60,980 bases of DNA from Flavobacterium psychrophilum (GTDB taxonomy: Bacteria; Bacteroidota; Bacteroidia; Flavobacteriales; Flavobacteriaceae): assembly GCA_945860385.1 (NCBI GenBank), contig CAMAQD010000022.1:1-60980 (forward strand). Reading direction: 5' to 3'. The notes beneath the pieces were generated by a model. It saw only the letters and a program-made list of their open reading frames with translations, was not told the origin of the DNA and did no database searches. Positions within the stretch are counted from its first letter, which is position 1. Every line of letters begins with the position of its first letter. Shown here piece by piece: positions 53,524-60,980 of the stretch. The translations under genes were made by a program, and so were the position numbers.

Positions 53524-54219
53524 ATGACATTTGAAACAACAACCGAAATAACAATTAAGAATAATGTATTAATTGTAGATGATCATCCATTTATCATTCA
53601 AGGTTATAAAAATGCCATCACCAGGTACAATCCAAAACAATTTGAGTTTTTTATTACTGAAGCAAAAGACTGTGAGTCAGGATACAATATCATTACAAAT
53701 CCAGAGACTCCGCCTTTTGACGTTGCATTTTTAGACATTAGTATGCCTTCTTATGATGAAAAAGGAATTTTTTCAGGAGAAGATTTAGCAAAATTGTTGA
53801 ATGAATACATGCCAAACTGCAAAATCATTTTGCTTACTATGTATACTGAGTTATTGAAAATTAGAACCATAATCGATGCTATTAACCCATTAGGACTAGT
53901 TATAAAAAACGACTTAACATTCGACGAGTTGCTTTTTGGCTTTAATAAAGTCATAAATAATGAAACCTATTACAGCCAATCTATTCAAAAAATGTTAGAT
54001 CAGTCCGAAATGGAAGCGATTGAAATAGACCTTTTTGACAAACAAATTCTTTTTCACATCTCAAAAGGAACCAAAACAAAAGACATTCCACAATATGTTC
54101 CCATTTCTTTAAGTGCTATCGAAAAAAGAAAACTGAATCTAAAAAAAATATTGAATATAAATGATGAAACCGATATTGAATTAGTCAGAGAAGCTAAGAA
54201 TAGAGGGTTATTATTTTAA
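53524..54219 (+). CDS. Response regulator with divergent helix-turn-helix
   Basis: This 231-residue partner of the TPR kinase follows it by 14 bases. The receiver has the acidic pair (VLIVDDHPFI), the phospho-Asp in FDVAFLDISMPSYDE, Thr in ILLTMY and Lys in LVIKNDLT. The receiver is longer than usual, with an insertion after the phospho-Asp loop (DEKGIFSGED). The C-terminal part (DKQILFHISKGTKTKDIPQYVPISLSAIEKRKLNLKKIL) looks like a LuxR-type helix-turn-helix with a weak signature. A terminator follows. Confidence 0.85.
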   Translation: MTFETTTEITIKNNVLIVDDHPFIIQGYKNAITRYNPKQFEFFITEAKDCESGYNIITNPETPPFDVAFLDISMPSYDEKGIFSGEDLAKLLNEYMPNCKIILLTMYTELLKIRTIIDAINPLGLVIKNDLTFDELLFGFNKVINNETYYSQSIQKMLDQSEMEAIEIDLFDKQILFHISKGTKTKDIPQYVPISLSAIEKRKLNLKKILNINDETDIELVREAKNRGLLF

Positions 54220-54237
54220 TATCGAAAATCATAAACT

Positions 54238-54271
54238 AAAAAACGGCACTTTAAAATGCCGTTTTTTTTTA
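54238..54271. terminator. Terminator between the response regulator and thiL
   Basis: AAAACGGCA and TGCCGTTTT pair around CTTTAAAA, followed by a T run. It can serve both convergent genes. Confidence 0.85.
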
Positions 54272-54276
54272 TAATT

Positions 54277-55326
54277 TTATTCTTCGCTCAGGGCATTCCA
54301 GCCACGAGCTTTGAGAGGAATTCGAGTATTGGCTCGAGTTACTAGATGTATTCCTTCACTTTCCTGAGTCATATGTCCAATGATTGTAAAGTTTGGATTT
54401 CCTTTTATTTTGTCAAAATCTTCCATTTTAATCGTGAAAAGCAATTCATAATCTTCTCCTCCATTAATAGCTACTGTGGTTGCGTCTAAGTCAAATTCTT
54501 CGCATGTATTAATAAACTGAGGATCAAGCGGCAGTTTGTCTTCATACAAATTACAACCCACTTTCGATTGTTTGCAGATATGCATAATTTCTGATGACAA
54601 TCCATCCGAAATATCAATCATTGCTGTTGGTTTTATTTCCAAAGCGTGTAACAAAGTACGAACGTCTTTACGAGCTTCGGGCTTCAATTGGCGTTCAATT
54701 AGGTAGGTATAAGCATCCAAATCAGGTTGTGAATTGGGATTTACCTGGAAAACTTGTTTCTCTCTTTCGAGAACTTGCAAGCCCATATAAGCTGCACCAA
54801 TATCACCAGTTACGACTAATAAATCCGTTTCGCCAGCACCATTTCTATAAACAATTTCATTCTCCTCTGCTTCGCCAATAGCAGTAATGCTGATAATCAT
54901 TCCTTTTTGAGAAGAAGTGGTGTCGCCACCAATAACATCTACTTTATATTCATTGGCGGCAAGCGTAATTCCGTCGAATAACTCTTCTAAAGCTTCTAAA
55001 GGAAAACGATTAGAAACCGCTATCGAAACTAAAATTTGTGTAGCCTTGGCATTCATCGCACAAATATCGGAAACATTTGTTACGACGGCTTTGTAACCCA
55101 AATGTCTCAAAGGCATATAGCCCAAATCAAAATGAACACCTTCAACCAAAATATCTGTAGAAACAACTACTTTCTTGTCTTTGAAATCCAAAACCGCCGC
55201 ATCATCGCCAATTCCTTTTAAGGTAGAAGCTTGGTTAATTTCAAAGTTTTTGGTCAAATGGTCAATCAATCCAAATTCGCCCAATTGAGCAATACTGGTT
55301 CTTTGTGGGGATTTATCTTCAATCAT
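54277..55326 (-). CDS. thiL: Thiamine-monophosphate kinase
   Basis: This 349-residue enzyme makes thiamine pyrophosphate. It shows the AIRS-like fold motifs: IAQLGEFGLIDHLTK, GIGDDAAVLDF, STDILVEGVHFD, the metal-binding GGDTTSS, MIDISDGLSSEI and INGGEDYELLF. I start at MIEDKSPQRTS (55326), in agreement with the family; an ATG at 55356 would add a hydrophobic decapeptide without support. Confidence 0.93.
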   Translation of the reverse strand: MIEDKSPQRTSIAQLGEFGLIDHLTKNFEINQASTLKGIGDDAAVLDFKDKKVVVSTDILVEGVHFDLGYMPLRHLGYKAVVTNVSDICAMNAKATQILVSIAVSNRFPLEALEELFDGITLAANEYKVDVIGGDTTSSQKGMIISITAIGEAEENEIVYRNGAGETDLLVVTGDIGAAYMGLQVLEREKQVFQVNPNSQPDLDAYTYLIERQLKPEARKDVRTLLHALEIKPTAMIDISDGLSSEIMHICKQSKVGCNLYEDKLPLDPQFINTCEEFDLDATTVAINGGEDYELLFTIKMEDFDKIKGNPNFTIIGHMTQESEGIHLVTRANTRIPLKARGWNALSEE

Positions 55327-55446
55327 AATTATAGTGAGGAATGAAGCAATCTTCATTCACTTGTTTTAAGTTTAATTTTTTTGTGATGCAAAGGTACAAA
55401 GTTTTTAAGCCATACATTATAAGGATTTTCTTGAATATTTAGTAAA

Positions 55447-55480
55447 CAAAAAAACCTGATAATTTGCATCATCAGATTTC
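55447..55480 (-). terminator. Terminator of lepA
   Basis: On the minus strand AATCTGAT pairs with ATCAGGTT (one wobble) and is followed by seven Ts, about 30 bases after the lepA stop codon. Confidence 0.75.
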
Positions 55481-55508
55481 TATCTTAATACTTTTATCTT
55501 AATACTTC

Positions 55509-57305
55509 TTAATCATTCAACTTCAAAACAGCCATAAATGCTTCTTGAGGAATCTCAACATTTCCAACCAATCTCATCCTTTTTTTACCTTTTTTCTGTT
55601 TTTCCAATAATTTACGTTTACGTGAAATATCTCCACCATAACATTTGGCAGTAACATCTTTACGTAAAGCTTTTATCGTTTCACGGGCAATGATTTTAGC
55701 ACCAATGGCAGCCTGAATCGGAATATCAAATTGTTGTCTCGGAATTAATTGTCGCAATTTCTCGCACATTTTTTTCCCGATATCATAAGCATTACTTTCG
55801 TGAATCAAGGCCGAAAGAGCATCGACAGATTGGGAATTTAACAAAACATCTAATTTTACCAATTTAGAAGTTCGCAGCCCAATTGGTGAATAATCAAACG
55901 ACGCATATCCTTTAGAAACTGTTTTCAAACGATCATAAAAATCAAAAACGATTTCTGCCAAAGGCATATCAAAATTCAATTCTACTCTTTCCGTTGTCAA
56001 ATAGGTTTGATTGGTTATTACGCCACGTTTTTCGATACACAAGCTCATTACATTACCCACAAAATCAGCTTTGGTAATGACAGTTGCTTTTATATAAGGC
56101 TCTTCTACTCTATCTAAACGAGAGGGTTCTGGCAAATCTGATGGATTGTTAACAACGAAGGGAGTTTCAGGATCTTTTTTGGTGTAAGCCAAATATGAAA
56201 CGTTAGGAACCGTAGTAATCACAGTCATATCGAACTCGCGTTCTAGTCGTTCCTGAATGATTTCCATATGCAGCATTCCTAGGAATCCGCAACGGAAACC
56301 AAAACCTAATGCTGCTGAACTTTCGGGCAAAAACACTAACGAAGCATCATTCAATTGTAGTTTTTCCATTGAGTTTCGCAATTCTTCATAATCGTCGGTG
56401 TCCACAGGATAAATTCCAGCAAAAACCATTGGTTTTACATCTTCGAAACCTTTAATCATATTCGTGGTTGGCGTTTTGGCATCTGTGAGTGTGTCACCCA
56501 CTTTTACTTCTTTCGCCTCTTTAATTCCCGAAATTAAATACCCAACATCTCCTGTTGAAATCACACTTTTTGGAACTTGATTCAATTTCAAAGTTCCTAC
56601 TTCATCGGCAAAATATTCATTGCCCGTAGCCATAAATTTAATCTTCTGACCTTTTCTGATTTCTCCATTTTTCACACGGAAAATAACTTCAATTCCCCGA
56701 AAAGGATTATAATGGGAGTCAAAAATCAAGGCTTGTAAAGGTTCGTCAACATTTCCTTTTGGAGGAGGAATTTTTTCAATAATTGCTGCCAAAATATTTT
56801 CGACTCCAAAACCAGTTTTCCCCGAAGCGTGAATAATATCTTCTAATTTACATCCCAACAAATCAATAATATCGTCGCTAACTTCTTCAGGATTTGCAGA
56901 TGGTAAATCCACTTTATTCAAAACCGGGATAATTTCTAAGTCGTTTTCCAGTGCCAAATATAAATTCGAAATGGTTTGTGCCTGAATACTTTGCGCTGCA
57001 TCTACAATCAAAAGTGCGCCTTCACAAGCAGCAATCGATCGAGAAACTTCATACGAAAAATCCACGTGTCCCGGAGTATCAATCAAATTCAGGATATAAT
57101 CTTCTCCTTTATAAGTATATTCCATCTGAATGGCGTGACTTTTTATGGTAATCCCACGTTCGCGTTCCAAGTCCATATTGTCCAGTAATTGAGCCTTTTC
57201 CTCACGAGCTGTAACGGTTTGTGTAGCGCCAAGAAGTCTGTCGGCAAGTGTACTTTTACCGTGATCAATGTGTGCAATAATGCAAAAGTTTCGTATATGT
57301 TTCAT
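55509..57305 (-). CDS. lepA: Elongation factor 4
   Basis: This 598-residue translational GTPase back-translocates or remodels ribosomes. It has G1 [16 protein letters not shown]2/G3 GITIKSHAI and [12 protein letters not shown], and G4 [11 protein letters not shown]. The LepA-specific C-terminal domain includes [24 protein letters not shown]. The start [19 protein letters not shown] is the conserved one. Its 269-base upstream gap contains a GC-richer repeat-like element and the divergent dus gene. Confidence 0.97.
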   Translation of the reverse strand: MKHIRNFCIIAHIDHGKSTLADRLLGATQTVTAREEKAQLLDNMDLERERGITIKSHAIQMEYTYKGEDYILNLIDTPGHVDFSYEVSRSIAACEGALLIVDAAQSIQAQTISNLYLALENDLEIIPVLNKVDLPSANPEEVSDDIIDLLGCKLEDIIHASGKTGFGVENILAAIIEKIPPPKGNVDEPLQALIFDSHYNPFRGIEVIFRVKNGEIRKGQKIKFMATGNEYFADEVGTLKLNQVPKSVISTGDVGYLISGIKEAKEVKVGDTLTDAKTPTTNMIKGFEDVKPMVFAGIYPVDTDDYEELRNSMEKLQLNDASLVFLPESSAALGFGFRCGFLGMLHMEIIQERLEREFDMTVITTVPNVSYLAYTKKDPETPFVVNNPSDLPEPSRLDRVEEPYIKATVITKADFVGNVMSLCIEKRGVITNQTYLTTERVELNFDMPLAEIVFDFYDRLKTVSKGYASFDYSPIGLRTSKLVKLDVLLNSQSVDALSALIHESNAYDIGKKMCEKLRQLIPRQQFDIPIQAAIGAKIIARETIKALRKDVTAKCYGGDISRKRKLLEKQKKGKKRMRLVGNVEIPQEAFMAVLKLND

Positions 57306-57343
57306 TCTTTGTTTGTGTCAATTTATTTCCAACTGAGCGCAGT

Positions 57344-57452
57344 CGAAGTTTGGGCGTGACCACAAGGGTCGGGCTTTTCGTTACAAGTCCTCGCAAAGTT
57401 CCGCTATCGCTACACTTTACTGTGGGCTTTCCTCTTCAATCCCTCACGCAAT
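57344..57452. other. GC-rich intergenic element upstream of lepA
   Basis: This stretch is clearly richer in GC than its surroundings. It includes GGGCGTGACCACAAGGGTC, GGGCTTTTCGTTACAAG, GGGCTTTCC and CAATCCCTCACGC, with no ORF. It resembles a widespread flavobacterial intergenic repeat that I recall but cannot verify. Only one copy is present here. Weak pairing of GCAAAGT with ACTTTAC suggests a stem. Confidence 0.5.
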
Positions 57453-57550
57453 TAATCTGCAAATATAGTTTAAATTCAACAGTTTCAAAGTCCTGAGATG
57501 ATAAACTACTTGGTTTAAGGTTGTGGTAACATCTTTTCATCTAAAAAATC

Positions 57551-57558
57551 TATCTTTG
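57551..57558 (+). promoter_or_regulatory. -7 box of the dus gene
   Basis: TATCTTTG matches the consensus and lies 16 bases before the TTG start. No -33 box at the normal distance. Confidence 0.5.
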
Positions 57559-57574
57559 CAAAAAAAAATCACTC

Positions 57575-58567
57575 TTGATAAAAATTGGCAACATAGAATT
57601 ACCTGATTTCCCTCTTCTTTTAGCTCCTATGGAAGATGTGAGTGATCCGCCATTTCGCAGATTGTGCAAACAACATGGAGCAGATTTGATGTATTCCGAG
57701 TTTATTTCTTCCGAAGGATTAATTCGAGACGCCATCAAAAGCCGAATGAAATTAGACATTTTCGATTATGAAAGACCAGTTGGAATCCAAATTTTTGGAG
57801 GAGATGAAGAAGCAATGGCGTTATCTTCCAAAATTGTTTCCACTGTAAATCCAGATATAATTGATATTAATTTTGGTTGTCCGGTAAAGAAAGTAGTTTG
57901 CAAAGGAGCCGGAGCCGGAGTCTTAAAAGATGTCGATTTAATGATTCGCTTAACGCAAGCCGTTATTGATAGTACACATTTGCCGGTTACCGTAAAAACC
58001 CGTTTGGGTTGGGACGATAATTCCATCAATATAGATGAAGTTGCAGAGCGCTTGCAAGACATTGGAGTTGCTGCTTTGAGCATTCATGCCAGAACTCGTG
58101 CCCAAATGTATAAAGGTCATTCGGATTGGTCGCATATCGCCCGAGTGAAAAACAATCCTAGAATCACAATGCCTATTTTTGGGAATGGTGATATTGATTC
58201 ACCCGAAAAAGCTTTAGAATATAAAAATAAATACGGTATCGACGGTATTATGATAGGTCGCGCTGCTATTGGTTATCCTTGGATTTTCAACGAAATCAAA
58301 CATTACTTTCAAACAGGAGAGCATTTGGCAAAACCAACCGTTGCTAATAGAGTAGAGGCAGTTCGCAATCACTTAACCTGGGCAATGGAATGGAAAGGAC
58401 AAAGACTCGGTATCGTAGAAACGCGTCCTCATTATTCAAATTATTTCAAAGGAATTCATTCTTTTAAAGAATACCGACAAAAGTTAGTTACCCTTGACAC
58501 TCCAGAAGGTTTATTTGCTGTTTTGAATGAAATCGAGGAAGCTTATTCGGGTTATGAAGTGGTGTAA
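57575..58567 (+). CDS. dusB: tRNA-dihydrouridine synthase DusB
   Basis: This 330-residue flavoenzyme reduces uridines in tRNA D-loops. The FMN-binding start is LLLAPMEDVSDPPFRRLCKQHGADLMYSEF. The catalytic Cys is in DINFGCPVKKVVCKGAGAG, and the FMN-phosphate Lys and Arg are in VKTRLGWD. HARTRAQMYKG and GIMIGRAAIGYPWIF also match the family. Translation begins at TTG; no ATG comes before PLLLAPMED, whose own Met is within the FMN motif. Confidence 0.93.
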   Translation: MIKIGNIELPDFPLLLAPMEDVSDPPFRRLCKQHGADLMYSEFISSEGLIRDAIKSRMKLDIFDYERPVGIQIFGGDEEAMALSSKIVSTVNPDIIDINFGCPVKKVVCKGAGAGVLKDVDLMIRLTQAVIDSTHLPVTVKTRLGWDDNSINIDEVAERLQDIGVAALSIHARTRAQMYKGHSDWSHIARVKNNPRITMPIFGNGDIDSPEKALEYKNKYGIDGIMIGRAAIGYPWIFNEIKHYFQTGEHLAKPTVANRVEAVRNHLTWAMEWKGQRLGIVETRPHYSNYFKGIHSFKEYRQKLVTLDTPEGLFAVLNEIEEAYSGYEVV

Positions 58568-58621
58568 AACTATAAAGTAGATAATTTTTGCCAAGTGAAT
58601 AGGTGGCTGAATTTTTTACAG

Positions 58622-59821
58622 TTAATCTAACAACTTTTTAGTTACTCTACTACTTGCAATTAACGAAGCGATAAAGCCAAGCGTTACGATGGTCGCCAGA
58701 ACAATCAATACATTTTCTATAGAAAAAACTACAGGATAAGCAAGTGTTGGTGTAATCATTACAAGTTCAAAATGTTGCTGTAATAACACAATTGCTATTC
58801 CTAAAGTCAAACCAATTATTCCGCCAAAAACACTCAATAACGTGCCTTGAAGCAGGAATATTTTTCGTAAATCCTTGATTTCTGTTCCAAGGCTCAACAA
58901 CGTTTTTAGGTTCGCTTTTTTATCTAAAATCATCATAATTAATGCGCCAATCAGGTTGAAAAGAGCGACCACTATAACTAAAGTAAATATAAGATACACA
59001 GCAAGATTTTCGGTATTCAGCATTTTGTATAAGGATTCGTTAAGTTGCGCCCTGTTTTTGACTGTAATTTTATTGTTGAAAATGGTATGAAGCTTATTGA
59101 TGATGACGTTTTCATCTGCATCTTTTTTCATTTTCACTTCAATTCCTGAAATTTGATTGGGTTTGTAATCCATTAATTCCTGAGCCAAACCTAAATCGGC
59201 AAAAACATATTTAGAATCCAAGTCCTCACTGATGGCATAAATCCCGACAGGCGTAAGAGTCATTTTATTGAATGCTTGTTCAGGATTTTCGATGTTTCCT
59301 TTTCCTGGCTTTGGAGCTAAAACCCCTAAATAACTATTGTAATCTAATAAACCCATTGAGAATTTTTGGGCAATTCCATAGCCTACAACCACTTGGTAGG
59401 TGTCTTTTTTTAACCAATCACCGTTGTAAATGGTTTTTTTCAGAGCATTCACTTTGTTGAAATTTGCGTCAACACCTTTCAAATAAGTTACCATTTGTTT
59501 TCCGTCAAAAGTAAATAAAACCCGTTCTTCCAGTATTTTACTGTACGAAACAATACTTTCAATTTGATTAATTTGATTTTCTTGTGAAGGGGAAGCCAAA
59601 AATGATTTTCCTAAAGTACTGCTTATTTTTAAATCGGGATCAATATCATTAGAGAAGGAGAGGCTGAAAATTTTCAATCCACTAAAAACAGATAAAACCA
59701 CGAACAAGGCCATTGCGCCAACGATCATTGCCATACTAGCAATGCGATTGATGATATTAATAGCATTGTTTTTGCTGTTGCTAAAAAGATATCGTTTGGC
59801 TATATAAAGAGGAAAGTTCAA
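58622..59821 (-). CDS. FtsX-like ABC transporter permease (LolC/E type)
   Basis: This 399-residue inner-membrane protein has one N-terminal helix, a periplasmic MacB-like domain of about 200 residues and three C-terminal helices, as in LolC/LolE. The N-terminal ARYLFSNSKNNAINIINRIASMAMIVGAMALFVVLSVFSG and the C-terminal LLSLGTEIKDLRKIFLLQGTLLSVFGGIIGLTLG are characteristic. A role in moving lipoproteins toward the outer membrane is likely. It starts three bases after rbfA. Confidence 0.9.
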   Translation of the reverse strand: MNFPLYIAKRYLFSNSKNNAINIINRIASMAMIVGAMALFVVLSVFSGLKIFSLSFSNDIDPDLKISSTLGKSFLASPSQENQINQIESIVSYSKILEERVLFTFDGKQMVTYLKGVDANFNKVNALKKTIYNGDWLKKDTYQVVVGYGIAQKFSMGLLDYNSYLGVLAPKPGKGNIENPEQAFNKMTLTPVGIYAISEDLDSKYVFADLGLAQELMDYKPNQISGIEVKMKKDADENVIINKLHTIFNNKITVKNRAQLNESLYKMLNTENLAVYLIFTLVIVVALFNLIGALIMMILDKKANLKTLLSLGTEIKDLRKIFLLQGTLLSVFGGIIGLTLGIAIVLLQQHFELVMITPTLAYPVVFSIENVLIVLATIVTLGFIASLIASSRVTKKLLD

Positions 59822-59824
59822 ATT

Positions 59825-60217
59825 TTATTGAAATCTACGTTTTTCTAAAAGCTCACGGTTTTCAATAGGATTGTCTTTATTAGACAAAGCATTATCAATT
59901 TTTTCGATATAGTCTAATGAATCGTCAATGAAGAAAACTAAATTAGGAACTTTTCGCAATTGCAAGCGAACGCGTTGCGACAAATCGTGTTTGATCAACT
60001 TAGAATTTGTTTTAATAGCTACTAAAGTTTCTTGAGCTTTATCTTGAGGGAATATGCTTAAATGCACGGTTGCCACCGATAAATCTGTAGTTACACTAAC
60101 TTTGGATACTGAAATTATTAAATTACTAACTCCGTTTTTTCTCACTTCACCTTGTAGAATGTCAACCAAATCTTTTTGGATAACGCCACCTATTTTTTTC
60201 TGTCTATTTGTTTCCAT
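59825..60217 (-). CDS. rbfA: Ribosome-binding factor A
   Basis: This 130-residue KH-like protein helps 30S subunit maturation. It has the RbfA order: N-terminal METNRQKKIGGVIQKDLVDILQGEV, VSVTTDLSVATVHLSIFP, LRKVPNLVFFIDDSLDYIEKIDNAL. It forms an operon with the LolC/E-like permease gene. Confidence 0.94.
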   Translation of the reverse strand: METNRQKKIGGVIQKDLVDILQGEVRKNGVSNLIISVSKVSVTTDLSVATVHLSIFPQDKAQETLVAIKTNSKLIKHDLSQRVRLQLRKVPNLVFFIDDSLDYIEKIDNALSNKDNPIENRELLEKRRFQ

Positions 60218-60304
60218 TGTGCAAAAATACTAATTTTTTGAGAGACACCATTATAAAGTAGCTAACACATAAATTATTTTAATTGTATTTTAGGATAGTT
60301 TTTT

Positions 60305-60334
60305 TTGAAAAACCCTAAAAATTCCTTATTTTTA
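60305..60334 (+). promoter_or_regulatory. Candidate promoter of the epimerase gene
   Basis: TTG (60305-60307), 19 bases and TATTTTTA (60327-60334) deviate from the consensus only in the last base. The start codon is 23 bases downstream. Confidence 0.5.
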
Positions 60335-60357
60335 GTGTGGTAAAATTTAATTTAACT

Positions 60358-60759
60358 ATGAATAAAATAGAACACATAGGAATTGCAGTGGTTAATTTAG
60401 AGGAATCTTCAATTATTTACGAAAAACTCTTTGGTGCACCATCTTATAAACAAGAAGAAGTTTCCAGTGAAGGTGTGAAAACGGCTTTTTTCTTGAGTGG
60501 ACCAAACAAAATTGAACTCTTAGAAGCAACAAGTCCGGATAGTCCTATAGCAAAATTTATTGCCAAAAAAGGAGAAGGAATCCATCATATCGCTTTCGAT
60601 GTTAATGATATTGTTGTTGAAATTGAACGATTGAAAAACGAAGGATTTATTGTTTTGAATGAAACCCCGAAAAAGGGTGCGGATAATAAATTAGTTGCTT
60701 TCTTGCATCCAAAAAGCACTAATGGTGTTTTGATAGAATTGTGTCAGGAGATTCGATAA
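60358..60759 (+). CDS. mce: Methylmalonyl-CoA epimerase
   Basis: This 133-residue protein of the glyoxalase/vicinal-oxygen-chelate superfamily converts (S)- to (R)-methylmalonyl-CoA, in the propionate/succinyl-CoA pathway. MNKIEHIGIAVVNLEESS has the first metal His. GEGIHHIAFDVNDI holds the next, and the Glu is in NGVLIELCQE. I start at the ATG at 60358; an in-frame GTG at 60337 adds seven residues. The methylmalonyl-CoA mutase genes are not in this window. Confidence 0.93.
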   Translation: MNKIEHIGIAVVNLEESSIIYEKLFGAPSYKQEEVSSEGVKTAFFLSGPNKIELLEATSPDSPIAKFIAKKGEGIHHIAFDVNDIVVEIERLKNEGFIVLNETPKKGADNKLVAFLHPKSTNGVLIELCQEIR

Positions 60760-60860
60760 ATTTAGAGTAATTTTATACTGTTGAAGGAATCTTATAGTCA
60801 ATTGATTCTGATTCGAGTGTAGTATTAATGCGGCGTAATAAAAATCTATTTAAAAAATAG

Positions 60861-60891
60861 TTGCAAAAAATATAAAATAGTAGTAGTTTTG
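60861..60891 (+). promoter_or_regulatory. Promoter of the CAT-anticodon tRNA gene
   Basis: TTG (60861-60863), a 20-base spacer and TAGTTTTG (60884-60891) match the consensus. The mature tRNA begins 14 bases downstream. Confidence 0.75.
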
Positions 60892-60904
60892 CAACCGCAA
60901 TATT

Positions 60905-60978
60905 GGTCCTATAGCTCATTCGGTTAGAGCAACTGACTCATAATCAGTAGGTGCTTGGTTCGATTCCAAGTGGGACCA
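60905..60978 (+). tRNA. tRNA with CAT anticodon (elongator Met, or Ile2)
   Basis: A 74-base cloverleaf: the acceptor stem GGTCCTA pairs with TGGGACC (one G-T), the D-arm is in AGCTCATTCGGTTAGAGC, and the anticodon stem CTGA/TCAG has loop CTCATAA. The T-arm is CTTGGTTCGATTCCAAG, and the discriminator base is A. CCA is not encoded. The loop and stems fit elongator tRNA-Met. A lysidine-modified tRNA-Ile2 with the same anticodon cannot be ruled out by eye. Confidence 0.9.
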
Positions 60979-60980
60979 CA

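Noticed and set aside
60760..60860. Small ORF or ncRNA between mce and the tRNA
   Set aside because: The stretch is AT-rich with no stable hairpin or ORF beyond what chance gives; only the tRNA promoter at 60861 is supported.

Overview
The window is a contiguous piece of a Bacteroidota chromosome, almost certainly from the genus Flavobacterium or a close relative (Flavobacteriaceae). The evidence is the low GC content, Bacteroidetes-type promoters (a TTG or TTTG box, about 20 bases, then TAnnTTTG), a type IX secretion system (T9SS) subunit (PorZ) and a T9SS type A cargo protein, the SdhCAB order of succinate dehydrogenase, a eukaryotic-type single-chain GlyRS and an AddAB-like nuclease pair. 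About 52 protein genes and one tRNA can be supported. Most are housekeeping genes; no rRNA, CRISPR array, prophage or insertion sequence was seen.

Layout. 0-6 kb: purN, rnhA, a di-haem peroxidase lipoprotein, a PfkB kinase and a long amidophosphoribosyltransferase, all on +. 5.8-9.5 kb: nadD, gmk, a 77-residue Cys-rich protein and yicC, then an ArsC-like/EamA pair, all on -. 9.5-12.5 kb: a DinB protein, an outer-membrane protein and gdhA. 12.6-21.4 kb: porZ, an acyltransferase and recO, then ileS, a DksA-like gene and lspA. 21.5-32.4 kb: superoxide dismutase, a small anchored protein, an AddA-like helicase-nuclease, kbl, a major OmpA/TSP3 porin-like protein, an AddB-like nuclease and an alpha/beta hydrolase. 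32.5-36.1 kb: an AT-rich AbiH-type phage-defence gene, an AIM24-family gene and aminopeptidase P. 36.3-41.9 kb: sdhCAB and a NarL-type two-component pair. 42-49 kb: a T9SS cargo protein, an omega-amidase, an Ig-like lipoprotein, comF and glyS. 49.1-54.2 kb: an accessory signalling cluster. 54.3-60.98 kb: thiL, lepA, dusB, a LolC/E-like permease, rbfA, a methylmalonyl-CoA epimerase and a CAT-anticodon tRNA.

The most unusual part is 49.1-54.2 kb. It holds a LytTR regulator whose receiver has Glu in place of the phospho-Asp, and a 64-residue exported peptide made mostly of a perfect tandem 14-residue repeat. Next come a lipid-anchored TPR histidine kinase broken by a one-base frameshift and a response regulator. 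A frameshifted beta-barrel gene lies just upstream. A TPR domain on the periplasmic side next to an exported repeat peptide suggests a peptide-sensing circuit; that is inference.

Non-coding structure is also notable. Two intergenic elements share conserved flanks around a hairpin whose stem sequence differs but still pairs. A GC-richer element lies upstream of lepA. Several gene leaders are built of tandem 7- or 8-base repeats running up to the start codon or promoter. A perfect 12-base palindrome sits between the gdhA promoter and its start codon.
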